Assembly (NCBI GenBank): GCA_963930655.1
Contig: OZ005613.1
Coordinates: forward strand, 10,858,501-10,922,500
Direction: 5' to 3'
Length of the DNA stretch: 64,000 bases
DNA from: Myrica gale
Taxonomy: Eukaryota > Streptophyta > Magnoliopsida > Fagales > Myricaceae
Position numbers and translations under genes: made by a program. This document shows positions 47,198 to 58,800 of the stretch, one piece after another. The notes under the pieces are model-generated. The model made no database searches, was not told the DNA's origin, and was given only the letters and a program-made list of their open reading frames with translations. Within the stretch, counting starts at the first letter, position 1; each line of letters starts with the position of its first letter.

Positions 47198-48312
47198 ATA
47201 TATAGCGTTAAAGGTAGCTAGTAAGGCAGCAAAAGCCCCAGCAACTTCAAGGTCAACAAAAAGAGTTTTTTTTTGTGACCCTGAATGTGAGATGTGGCCC
47301 TTGGAGCTGACACTGTAGAGAAAGAGTAACTACATCAAGATTTATCTTGAAGGAGCTTGCAGGGAAGTGGTGTAAGATCCATTTGACTTAGAATTTTTAG
47401 ATTGTGTTTTCTATTTCGTAGTTACTACTTGTACATTATACAAAGAGTGTTGCTATGAGTAAATGCTATCTTTAATTGTGAAATCTATATTTCTTGTATA
47501 TTCATTGATCCTATGATGACATTTTGACATGAAATGATAAAGTTAGACAATAACAAATAAAGAGAATAAGAAATATCAAAATAATTATCAAAAGACGGTA
47601 AGTGACATAGTCATATTAGCATTAATAAAACTTCTAAAAATAGAAGCACAATGTGGCTCAAGCATGAGGTGTCACTTAACATGAGATAATCTAGATTAGC
47701 TTAACTTGATATGACTTAGCATATCATGGCATAGCTTGATAGGTCTTGATATGTTGAAGGATAGTGTAATATAGTTCTAAACATAGCTTAAGATTGAAAT
47801 GAGAATGATGTGATGAGAAATCAAGTTAGCCGAATTATGATTAGTGATAAGAAATCCAATTGGCTCTTAATTTCGGTTACAAATGAGTCACAAAATGAAA
47901 TTGAATTTTGCCATCATTAGAGATCAATTTGAATTATGATTTAGCTATGCGTTTTGAGGTCAATTTGCCTAATACAACAAATAAGGCTTTGTTTCATGTG
48001 AATTTCGGCCTTTAAGGTTAAAAGGGGGCAAAACAATTGAGTCTAGCAAAAGCCGACTACCGAATGGACCAAAACTAACTTGTTTATATTGAATTTTGGC
48101 CGCCCTTTTGGATGAGAAGTTGGATTCGAGATATGATGATTTTGGCTGAAGACAAAATAAACTTAACATTTTGGTAATTTCTACTGTGAAAAGAGGAAGA
48201 GAAAAGATTGGATTGGTTCACCAAAAACCAACTACCTTATAAGCCAAAACCCTATCTTGTAGCTTAGAAAGAAAAAAAAGGAAAAAAAATCATAGTTAGC
48301 TCCGTATTTGTA
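47198..48312. other. Intergenic repeat-derived DNA
   Basis: No frame with a known domain. Segments around 47640-47760 and 47830-48130 have the composition of decayed LTR sequence (GGCCGAAT/TTCGGCC-like words), but no end could be placed. Confidence 0.3.
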
Positions 48313-48740
48313 AGGTAAAATCAATTTTGTACCCGCTATTATCAAAACAGTGATTTGAGCCATTTATCTTTTGAAAATCATTAATGTTCGCCCTCGTCCA
48401 AATTAGGGACGGAAAAGTATGCAAAATGACTAAAATGCCCCTCTAAGACAAAATTTTAAAAAATAAAAAAATTTAAGAAAGAAAGTTAAAAATAAATATA
48501 TTATTGAAATAGAGTTTCAATAGTTTTATTTAAAAAATATTACTTTTTTAAAATATCATTTTAATGAATTTTTTAATATTTTTAGTAATTTTGTCTTGGA
48601 GGAGCATTTTTGTCATTTTACATGTTTTCCGTCTGATTTAACTCCTAATTTGGGCGGGGGGCAAACATTGATGATTTTCAAAAGATAAAGGGCTCAAATC
48701 ACCGTTTTGATAATAGCCGGTACAAATATGATTTTGTCCT
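48313..48740. mobile_element. Long-inverted-repeat MITE (MULE-like)
   Basis: Left arm from 48313 (AGGTAAAATCAATTTTGTACC) and right arm ending 48740 (TGATTTTGTCCT) are imperfect inverted repeats over about 90-120 bp. They include TTGATAATAGC/GCTATTATCAA and ATCATTAATG/ATTGATGAT blocks. The centre is AT-rich. Arms this long without coding sequence fit a Mutator-type MITE. I could not pair a 9-bp target duplication. Confidence 0.7.
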
Positions 48741-49439
48741 ATAGATATGGGGTTCTTAAAAAAAAAAACTATCTTGTTTCAATGATGACTTTGATTGCCT
48801 AACAAGCAAATTTGACTTTTTTTTCTCTAAATTTCAGTTGAACCCTTGCCTGTAAATATGAGAAAGATGTGGAGAAAAAAATTTGTTCATGCAAGGCAAA
48901 TTGAAGGTTAACAAAGTGAAAGAGTCAAAGCTAGAATGTATAGAAGAACTTGAGATTTTCAAGTTGGTTTTTTAAAAAAATTTCAAAATTTTTTAGTTCT
49001 ATTCAGTTCAAATGCATAGGAACATGTGCAGAATGAGTGTATAAGAGTATATGTGATGACATGTTATAGAAGTTAGTAAAACACATGAATCGAATGATAG
49101 TTTCATAAAAGTTAAGCTAAATTTGATCCTAGTTGGTGAAAATCTATTTATGTTTTGGACATTAACTTAAGCTTTGTTTGATTTAATTTTATATACTTAG
49201 ATTGTTGAAATAACAATGATATATGTGGACTATTAAGTAGTTAAAACAATACTACTCTGGGTTGAATATTCCAAATTCACGTGAAATAATGGTGAAATGG
49301 TTGTTTCTTGTAGAATTAGATTACATGTCAGCAATTGCATATTTAACACTAAAATTGTAGATAAAGTGCTTACTATGTCATTTTCTGTGTTTTTGTTGCA
49401 GAAAAGCATTATGTTTCAGCACTTGCATATTTAGCACTT
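48741..49439. other. Intergenic spacer
   Basis: AT-rich, no gene or element recognised. Confidence 0.35.
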
Positions 49440-49665
49440 CCACGCATTTACACAAAACACACATTTACACACATTTACATAAGCTCACTACACAGAATAA
49501 TGTAACTTCACTACACATTTACACAAGCTCTCTATACGTGATAAGGAAATGCTACTATTTACAATGGTTTACATTTATACAAACTCATCACACATTTGTA
49601 CACATTTACCATTCACTTCACTTAACAGAACACCCATTTACACAGGTTTGCATTGTAAATATGTT
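49440..49665. repeat. Degenerate short-period repeat of CACATTTACAC
   Basis: The words CACATTTACAC, CATTTACACAAG and CATTTACATAAGCTC recur about ten times at irregular spacing. It looks like a decayed minisatellite next to a CACTA-type end. Confidence 0.6.
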
Positions 49666-49692
49666 GTACATTTGTAACTGTGCATGTTCTTT

Positions 49693-50010
49693 CACTACAA
49701 AAAAAACCGACCTATAGCGGCAGTCGGAAACCGACCTATAGGTCACAAAACCGTTGTTATAGGCTATAACAGCGGTCTTTACTGGCGGACTGACTACCGC
49801 TATATCTCCGTCGCAGTAGATATATCGCGGCTTTTTTCGAAACCACTGGTGAAGACCTCGGGTCTATAGCAACGGTCGCGACCGCTGCTATAGACCCGAA
49901 CACAAATTTGTCTTCCCTCGCAGCATTTGTTGAAAACGCTGGCATAGACCTTTAGCGGCGGTCGCGCTGCGATCGCGACCGCCGCTAAAGGTCTATGCAG
50001 CGTTTTTTTA
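49693..50010 (+). mobile_element. CACTA-type transposon end, second copy
   Basis: Begins CACTACAAAAAAAACCGACC and carries AGCGGCGGTC / GACCGCCGC and TATAGCAACGGTCGCGACC motifs in both orientations, as in the end at 3717. No transposase gene or opposite terminus is visible downstream. A fragment of a host DNA polymerase gene starts about 750 bp further on. Confidence 0.7.
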
Positions 50011-50764
50011 GCATTTGCTAACATTTTTAAAACACCTCTAATTTTTGTTTCTTATATTTTCCTAATCTAATACAAATTTGGGAAAGGATTTGGGAGACTT
50101 CTGACTGGAGCTTACTATCAAAGGATTCGAGCTAAACATCTGGGTACTTATTTGCCTTGTCACCTCTATTCTCTTATGCTTACCAGGTCGTGTGAGGATG
50201 TTGTTGAATCAATACATAAATCTCTAAGGAAGGTGAAGTGATATTTCCCTCTCAATCTTATAACCATTTTAATGTGGTAAATGTTTTGGGAGATGTGGAA
50301 TGAGGAGCAAATGTTTGCGCTTCTTATGATACTTGACCTTAGACATAGGATATCACTTCCATTCACCTTTACCAACGAACTCAAACTGTACTCAGCTACA
50401 ATTTGGAGGAACTGAAATATTTCTTTTAAATGTATGGGTCCTGCCCCTTTAGCTTGAGTACTTCTCAATCATTAGCCAACTGAAATATAATTTCCATCGT
50501 TACATTTCTGTTGGGACTTAATCTCAAACAGTATCTTTAAAATTTTGGCCCGGGGATTTAATTGTGGTTCGGTCCTCCAATTACAGGCATTTAAACTAAT
50601 TAAAGGGTTCTGCTCTAGACAAGTTATCATTAACTCAACTCTCTAGAAGATCAGAATACCCATATTTCCCAATTGAAAAACCATAGAATTTTGCTTGCAT
50701 ATGTATTCATAGTTTGAAGTCGTGTTCAGTTGGAAATTAAGTTTTGAGTGTGCATATTAAACAG
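50011..50764. other. Sequence between CACTA end and POLA fragment
   Basis: A short open stretch near 50086-50240 (FGRLLTGAYYQRIRAKHLG) is not recognised. The part just upstream of 50765 ends in an intron-like acceptor TTAAACAG and may be intron of the duplicated polymerase gene. Confidence 0.35.
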
Positions 50765-51374
50765 GCACAAGAAGATATGAGGAATGGAGAAATATCACTT
50801 GAGAAATACATCATCACAAAGACACTGATGAACTGAAAAGAGAAGATGGGGGAAATGGATGATTGACATTGACTACTACTTGGCACAGCAGGTTTTTTTT
50901 TAACAGATGCTTAATCAATTGTCAAACAATTGTGGTCATTTGTTACAACCATTCTGCAGCTTAATTAAAGGCTTGGTTTTCCCATGCAGATTCATCTTGT
51001 GGTATCTCGTCTCTGTGCTTCAATTCAAGGTACAAGCCCGGAGTGCATAGCTGATTGCTTAGGGCTGGACACATCTAAGGTAAACCATTCTTCCATGCGA
51101 GCCAAGCATTCAATGGGCGATTTTTTTCCCAACTTGATTGTTTAGTGACATTGTAAACTCTAGTTTCTTCTAGTTCCAAAACAAATCAATTGAAGTTGTC
51201 AACAGTGATCCTTCCAGCTCGCTCTTGTTTGATATAGATGATGCGGAGAGGTATATATATTCCATGACTTGTTCATCAATTTAAGTAATTATCAACACCT
51301 ATTTTCCTTCAAGCTTCTACTCGTCACTTTGTCCAACATGTCTAATGAGGATTATCCAGGAATACTGCATATAT

Positions 51375-54300
51375 TGTCACGCCCCGAACGCAATCCCACA
51401 GGGACAGTGACAACAGCGAGCAATCCCGAGGGAAAACCCCAGCGAGCTTAACCATACATACAGCGGAATAGAATCGAGAGAGAGACGGGCCAAATTTCAT
51501 CATGACTAATCTTACATATTAGGTTTCAAGAAAGTAGTAGCTTAATTACATAACCTAAGTGACAAACCACAACTGTCAACAGTCACCACAACAAAATACA
51601 TAACGTCTTCTTTCTCAAGACAGATAGTCTTCCTGACTTCCTTTACCTTAAACATCTAGAATGATACATTTGAAAAACTATGAGTCGAAAGACTCAGTAA
51701 GAGAAAACTTAAACTTAAAAACATGAGTTTATGACTTGAATATGAATATCGTGAATAAACATATGTCTTAATGCACATGCATGCTTCATGGTTGCATATG
51801 TACATGTACTTGCTCTTGAAAATGTATGCTTGCACTCGTACAATCTTAATCTTGAAAAACATGCTCTTGAATTTAAATGACACATGGTCCTTGGAAAGTA
51901 TTTTCTTCTTGACTTGTGGGCTATATACGTTCCATTTAACCCCTGAAGTCAGGGTTGTGCGTTCTCATCGGAACTGTCTCCCTTTTCCCTTGGGGACATT
52001 TCATTTGGTCGAGCTAGCCCACCTTCTCGCATTCGTCCTTCAGTGGCTAGACACGACCCGAGGTTCACACCTTCTCGCATTCATCCTTCAGTGTGGTTGC
52101 ACTTACCTCTAGGGTTCACCCATCCTTCTCGCATTCGTCCTTCGGTTTGGGTGCCCTTCTTGATGGTACGGTACCGACCAGAGCCCTTAACTTAACTTGA
52201 CTTATCATAAAACTTTTCATACATCATTGCATAAAACTTCTTTTAGAAAATCATACAATGCTCGTGTCATGACATGCTTGCTTATGATGTTATGCTTGCT
52301 CATGTAAAATCATGCTGTGTATCATTCCAGTTTTGTAAAAATGTAAGTTTATACTTATTCCACTTACATTCACTTACTTTGCTTCTCTTGATATTGGGAT
52401 GGTGCCTCGCCTACAAGCGAGTCAATTACTTCACTTAGATGCTTAGGAATTAATCACATAGATATACAAAAATACTTGTAATTATTTCGGTTTTCCAAAA
52501 GTACGTATCTTTTAAATATGATTTCGTTTACAAAATATTACTTTAACTAGTTTTCGTAAAACAAATGAAGAAATACAATTAAACATAACATCAAACATCT
52601 CCAATCCAGTTGCTAAAGGGACCACTATGCAATACTCAATCAACTAGGTACACTTGTTCTTCCGATTAACATCATTGATTTCAAACATATTCATGAAATT
52701 CAGCAACAACAACTCATGCTAAGAATCTCAAACCAAATCAACAACCTATATAAGTTGTCTAGCTTAATATCCCTTATTCCATACTTTACCTCATACTATG
52801 CCTGGACTAATGATAATCGAATTCCCATCAACCTAACCTCAATAACTTCATAACTAAGTTTATTCAACTAGCCTCAATGCTAGAGTTCACAAGACTTCAA
52901 TTGGAACTCCAAATTCAATATATATGGAATTTTAACAGGGCCCGCTCGAGCACCGGTCGAGCGCCAACTCTCTGTCCAACTTTCGTCTATCATCGCTCGA
53001 GCAACGGTCGAGCGCCAACTCTCTGCATGAAAATTTCCAAGGCCGCTTGAGCACCTGTCGAGCGCTGGTCAAGCGGCAGGACACTGTCCAACATATTTCC
53101 TTAAGGCCGCTCGAGCATCTGTCGTACGCTGATCAAGCACGATGGTGCCTAAAAACAGGGTACTAAAATTTTCTCTATTCCAACAACCTAATCATGATCT
53201 CTAGCTTGATTCCGACCATTAACCAACCCACAAAATTATGCATGTTGTCAATTTCACTATGATTTACACCATAAACCTTTCTTTACACCATTAATGAACC
53301 TCAAATCTTGGCCTTATTAGTGATCTCTAATTGCATGCAAGATTAAACCAAACTTTAGCATCAAACATAGGGTTTTCTAACTCCAAACCATTCGGCCATT
53401 AACTAGATTTTCATTTCTAAGCCATTCGGCCATCCATAAATCACATGCATGCAATCTTCTTCACATCCAACATAAAATCCCTTCCTCCAGCAATCAAGTT
53501 CACAACCTAAGAGGTGCTAATCAAAATATATCCAAGATCTTGCAAGAAAAACCATTCGGCCAAGCATAATGTCATAACAGCCAAAGGGCCGAAACCTAAA
53601 CTATCATATCTCATCTTCACCTACATTTTTCTTTCACATCTCAGAACCATTTTCACATGCATTTGTTCATTCAACATCATAGCACTTCTTATACACTAGA
53701 TCTAACAAATATTCAAGGGAAAGCAAGAGAGATTCGGCCAAGGAAATGAAAGTCCAATCTATTGAGAAAATCAACCCTAACTTACCTTGTATTGCTGAAC
53801 ACAAGAGCTGGTTAGGGAAAGAAAACACCTAACAAAAATACTTAGGTCAGAATCTATGAAGGAAAAGAACAAGGAAATGTACATGCAATGACCATAACCT
53901 ATTACCTCTTCCTCCTACAATGTCACTCAGCCAAGACAGCAAAAACTCCTTCCACTCTAAACTCTCGGCTTCTCTCTAATGTGGCTACAAAGGGGGCTGA
54001 GATGAGAGCAAGGGTGCTGTGATGAGGCTTGAGTGAGAGAATGAGATGAAGGCAGCAGCTGGAAGAGGCGTGAAGAAGACAAAGGAAGAGCGGTTCGGCC
54101 AAGGAGAAGATGAGCAGAAATGACAAGAGGTAATGCGAAATGGGTGGAGTTAAATGAAGTGAAATTTTGAAAAGCAATGCACCTAGCCTAGATCATGAGA
54201 GCAGGGGGAAAAATGTAAGTTTCTTGTTTATTCCGCTCATGCACATTGGCTGCATGGGCGGCAACCAATCACTTGCTTTAGTTTATTTTTATTTTGATTT

Positions 54301-55133
54301 TTCTTATGGTTCACATACTTTCCTTTTGTCTCTCTTCTTACCTTACTTTCACGTGAGTCTCCTTGTTGGCTTTCACGTAAACCACTCAAAAGCCAGTTCA
54401 ATTTCCTCTTTGCTTTTTCATGTAAATTCCTCTCTTGTCTTTGATTTCTACTTTTCATTTTATCTATCTCTTATCACATGGTTTACTTTATAGGCACATT
54501 AACCTATCTCCACTATAAGCACACTAGCTTATTACCATAACAAGCATATCAACTTATCTCTATTATAAACACTCTTAACTTATCTCCATTATAAACACAT
54601 TAGCTTATCTCTATTACAAGCACACTAACTTATTTACATTATAAGCACACTAACTAATCTTTTAGTTCTTTATTAAGCTATCCTATAAACCTACCAACTT
54701 ATCACTTAATTCTTCTAATGATGCTTAAGACTACCTAATGGAGATTAAGGTTACCTAATCAAGGACATAAAATAATTTATATGCTCAACTTAGAATTTCA
54801 TAACTATAGATTATTATGTAATGAATTTTACTTAGAGAATTTCAGTAATAATAAGAAATAAAATTCTCTTCATATATTCTTGGTATTAATTTCGTAAATC
54901 ATGGTAGCATAATAATAAGCAAATGGAAAAATTAACTCATAAAAGAAATCTACCTTGAAAAATTCGGCTCTTAGGAAAATAATAGAATTGCACCAATAAA
55001 ATTTCACAATGATAATAAAACGAAATACCATAAGTATTAAAGTTAAGTCACACATTGGCCAAAAATATGGCCCCTTGAGTTAAATAAAAAACAAATACAT
55101 AGAAAGATAGCAAAAATGAAATACGGGGTCTCA
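51375..55133 (-). mobile_element. Complete solo LTR, 3.76 kb (family L1)
   Basis: TATAT flanks both ends (51370-51374 and 55134-55138). Read on the minus strand the unit starts TGAGACCCCGTATTTC and ends GCGTTCGGGGCGTGACA, so it has the TG...CA form of an LTR. No primer site or internal region remains. It matches the truncated copy at 25558-28480 in inverted orientation. Internal features include three CCTTCTCGCATTCGTCCTTC-type units (52022, 52070, 52124) and a CGCTCGAGC/GGTCGAGCG repeat block (52942-53150). At nearly 3.8 kb it is very long for an LTR, as seen in some Gypsy lineages. Confidence 0.88.
52942..53150. repeat. Palindromic GCTCGAGC / GGTCGAGC minisatellite in LTR
   Basis: Four degenerate units spaced about 50-65 bp begin near 52943, 52994, 53043 and 53108. 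Each contains CGCTCGAGCA followed by CGGTCGAGCG or a variant, then often CCAACTCTCTG. The units can each form a small hairpin. Confidence 0.75.
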
Positions 55134-55366
55134 TATATATAATCTAAATAATTTCAGAAACAATGCATTGTTCCCCCATCTGGTTAATCTTTTGTTCCCC
55201 TTCTGTTTAACGTGCCACATTCATAGTGTGATTTCTTGTCAACCTGACCACTTTTATGACATTGTCCAATTTCTAGATGGCATTTATAATCAATCTGAAT
55301 ATAAGTGATAAATGTCTCTGAGAAGTACAGAGTAAGGGGATTGATGCCTATGATGAATTATTGCAG
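55134..55366 (+). other. Rest of POLA fragment third intron
   Basis: Intron-like sequence after the solo LTR, ending in the acceptor ATTATTGCAG at 55366. Confidence 0.6.
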
Positions 55367-55588
55367 ATATAGGGGCTGTGAGCCTTTGATCTTGTCATGT
55401 CCCAGCTGCTCTGGTTCTTTTGACTGTCCAACTGTCTTAAGTTCCATTTTTAAGTCAATCAATGAGAATCCAACCAAGCCGCAAGCAGAGGAATCCTCCT
55501 ACAGGTTTTGGCAAAGACTGCATTGTCCCAGATGCCTAGAAGAAGGTACATTTGTTAGTTTATTAGTTTGAATAGTCCAATATGAATA

Positions 55589-55730
55589 TAGGTTTGCCGG
55601 AAACCGGCACCGCTAAGGGCCGATTTTTGCCCTCAGCGGTGTAGGGAGCCAATATTTAAAAACCGGCCTATCCGGTGTAGGTGCCGGTTTTGGCGAAAAT
55701 CGGCACCTACACCGGGGTTGAACAACCTCA
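55589..55730. mobile_element. hAT-like MITE, family copy 2
   Basis: A 142-bp relative of 4544-4705: TAGGTTTGCCGGAAACCGG at the left and CACCGGGGTTGAACAACCTC at the right, with GGTGTAGGTGCCGGTTTTGG inside. It sits 44 bp after the last POLA-like exon. Confidence 0.6.
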
Positions 55731-55739
55731 GTTGTAGAT

Positions 55740-58430
55740 GACCGTTTGGCATGATTTAACTTACTGTTACATTATATTCATTGAAAAACATGTTGGATAT
55801 TGTGTTTGTGATGAGTTCATGAATAATAGTTAGTTACATGTGAAGTTGGATGGATAAATCATCCATTTTTGAAAGTTTTATGCTTGTTGTGTAAGAAATT
55901 GAAGCTTGATAGGAAAAACTTGCTTAAATGATGATTTTAGGGTGTTTAAGGGCCACGATCAATGGCCAAAAATCATGTTTGGGGGGAATGGGAGGTCACG
56001 GATTGGCCTTGGTTGAAGACTGTGCATAAATGCACCTTTTGAACCACTCCACCTCATTTTTGTCATATTTGAAATGAACTACAATTGAGTTGTATAATTG
56101 TGTGCTTGATTATGTAAAAATGGAGAAAAAAAGTCATGGGAAAGGAAAGCGACAAGGCAGTGCCTTGTAAAGAGGTATTTGTGAACTTAAAGGATGAGTT
56201 TTGATGAATAATGTAGAATTTGGCCACATGCAAAGATTGGAAATGCAATGGGGAAAAGAAATAATGTGAGAATACGTTCTTATCTTACTAATATGTCATT
56301 AGATCATGTCTTTCATGCACTGATATGACAATGATGATAGAAAATATAATGTTAGTAGATTAAACATGTTTGCACTGAAAAGAAATCACATGCAAATTAT
56401 TTTTGTTGTCCAAAATTGGGTACCAAGTGCACTGACCAATATCACATGTAGAAATACTTTGAATTTTGGTACAAAAATATTCATATATGAATTTTTAGAA
56501 GTATTAGATCTTACCCTAAAAATTTCAACCCAAAATGCGTAGGGAAAGGTTCAAAATGCCCTTCAGAACCCTTAAGGGCAGTTTTCGGTATTTCTGGGTA
56601 AACGAAGGAGTAAAAGAGTTCAAATTGAAAAAATGGGCGTATGGCCATGTAGAACACCAATAAATTATAAGTGTGTAAAATTGGAGTCCAAACGAAGTTG
56701 TCTAGAGGTCCCAAATCACATGGCCTGTTACAGTTCACAAAACCTTTGACTCAATATCCTTAAATGGCCTTAAAGAGTCTTATGAATTAGTAATCTGGTC
56801 CATTAGGGTCCATTTGGGCCCATGAGGCATGACTAGTACACAATTAGTGTAATTTCTAATGTATTTAATTTCTTATATGATAATTGATTAATTAAGATTT
56901 TTTTTTTAAAAAAGAGTTAAATAAAGGTATAATTGTGTTGTAAAAATACAAGAATACAAAGAAATAATTAAAGACACAATTTACTAAATAGGATAAGAGT
57001 TAATAAATTAAAGGACAATAAAGATCATTAAATAATAAAAAAGGGGACATTACTTAGTTTTACACTTAAATAGAAATAAACAATCACTTTATTCTCTTAC
57101 ATATTGTTGTGCTAAGGGTAGAACTTCATTTCAATTAATGTTTTGAGGATTCATATACATAAATATCATGTGAGAGAAAGCAATAATAAGATTTAGAAAA
57201 CCGAACCCACCGAGACAATTCCCGAAAAGGGTGACGATACCGGGAACATCGAGAGAGTGCAACTCTCTACTACAAAGAGTGGATGGGCTCCTATCGGAGC
57301 ATCTATATCTTTGACAGGATATTAGTGCAGGTGGCACGAGACAGTCCCATGAGGAGAGGAGGGATGCACAACCTCACTCTGGGGTTAAACAAAGTAGACA
57401 GCGGGAACGCCTCAAAACCAAAGGAAAGAGTAGAGAATTGGGTGCATAGCATCAATTCATGAACATTGCACTTATCTTATGCACTCAAATCCTTAAACAT
57501 TGTCACCTGTATATTATTGGATGTAGTTGTGCATATCATGCCTTCTTCCTGACCTTACTGAGTCCATATGACTCACCCCCTTTTATTTCTTTGGCTTTGG
57601 TGTACATTCTATGGCTTAAGGAAAATGAAGTTATTTGAGAGTGAGTAGATCATTGACATGGACTCGTGTGACATCATTCTCAAGATCTGAGCTTGGGTCT
57701 CGAACTCCTTTGAGATCTCTTTAGAGCAGAGGCCATACTGGTACCTCAAGTATCCTTCGTTGCCAAAGCCCGAGGATTTTGGCTTGGTAGATGCTTCGGT
57801 CGAGCCAATAGTTCCTTACCAATCTCCCCCGGCCCCGTCGGCGGAGTGCAACCGAGTCTTGCCGGATATCAGCCTAATAGACCTCACCTCCGATACCGAG
57901 GTGGAGAATTAGTGGTTAGGGTTTAGTTGTAGCCTTTCTGTTTTCTTCTTTTTCAATGTACAGGTTAAAAACTTTCTGACTTTTGTTGCACGGTTGTATG
58001 GGCTTAGTGAGCTTTAGAACACTCACCCTTTTGTAACTATAGCCTAATTTTGTAGTCCTCGTGAAGGACATATTTTGAAAACCTTATTCAGTAATAGAAA
58101 TCTTTTCTCTTATTTATTGTTTTCTCAAATTTTCCTTCTTTAATTGTTGAACTTAAACCTAATTACTTATTCAAATTCCCGAGCCGTTTAAGACTATCCT
58201 AATTATTTGGCAATTACCCTGTGCTTCTTAAAACTGCATCGTGACCTTTAATATGTTTTCAAAGAACTTATATCGTTATTTATATTTTTAATATATAAGT
58301 CTTCTGCCATGCATTTAAAGGGCAAGATGGTCAATCCATGTAGAAGTTTAATTCATGTTGTAATCATTGTTTGTGCGCATACCATTACTATAAGTAAGCC
58401 TATGAGGTAAGTACGAGCACGAGGCTGACA
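55740..58430 (+). mobile_element. Long LTR fragment A (family L2)
   Basis: Non-coding sequence ending GAGGTAAGTACGAGCACGAG then GCTGACA, the same terminus as the fragment at 1404-1793. It aligns in the same direction with 58801-61440. Shared landmarks are the AAAGGTTCAAAATG..AAATGGG(C/T) block (56550/59830), the GCACAACC(T)..CTCT(G)GGG(G)T block (57366/60738), a CTTA..GAGTCC..TGACTCACCC-like block (57555/60930) and the CACCCTTTTGTA block (58024/61347). No protein domain. The left end is unresolved. Confidence 0.65.
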
Positions 58431-58800
58431 CAAAGGGAAGCAAGTCATTGAAGATGAAAAAGAACCCACAAAGAGTGAACAACCTGATTCACTTTGGGAT
58501 CAAGTCGTGAGCGAGGAAGTGGATGTATTTGAGGGTCAATGGGAGCATGTAATTAGTGGGTATTAGCCTCATAGTGTGACAATTGAAGAGGACATTAAAG
58601 GAGATGATGGTGCTGAATTGGAGATTGATTGTGGGATAGTCAGAAAAGAAAAACATCGAGGTAAATTTCTATAGTTTAAAGACAAATATATGGTCAACCT
58701 ACAGTGAGAACTAGGGATGAAATTTCCTTCTATTGAGGTATTTAGAGAGATTGTTAGGGGGGCTAATATACACATTGGGAAAGATCTCCAATGGGTTGAC
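58431..58800 (+). pseudogene. MuDR-type transposase N-terminal remnant
   Basis: A broken frame reads DSLWDQVVSEEVDVFEGQWE, then GMKFPSIEVFREIVRGANIH and IGKDLQWVDLGF. The G..F.s..vFReavr.....gkdl.w pattern is the DNA-binding MuDR domain at the start of plant Mutator transposases. Stops interrupt it at about 58567 and twice near 58675-58705. No DDE core follows; LTR fragment B begins instead. Confidence 0.6.

Larger units (their letters stand above)
50765..55545 (+). pseudogene. Fragment of DNA polymerase alpha catalytic subunit gene
   Basis: Four exon-like pieces keep splice borders: 50765-50891, 50990-51079, 51174-51250 and 55367-55545. They encode QEDMRNGEISLEKYIITK and, after a deletion, IDIDYYLAQQ; then VVSRLCASIQGTSPE; then a SDPSSSLLFDIDDAER piece; then YRGCEPLILSCPSCSGSFDC with HCPRCLEEG. 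These correspond to the C-terminal part of POLA, the replicative polymerase that extends primase-made primers, including the first cysteine pairs of its zinc-finger region. Everything upstream (exonuclease and palm domains) and the end of the gene are absent. The first piece has a stop codon and lacks about 60 residues. Introns are retained, so this is a genomic duplicate and not a cDNA copy. The solo LTR at 51375-55133 lies in its third intron. Confidence 0.85.

Noticed and set aside
49693..50010. Highly palindromic GC blocks as possible replication origin or riboswitch
   Set aside because: They are CACTA subterminal repeats, matching those at 3717-4145.
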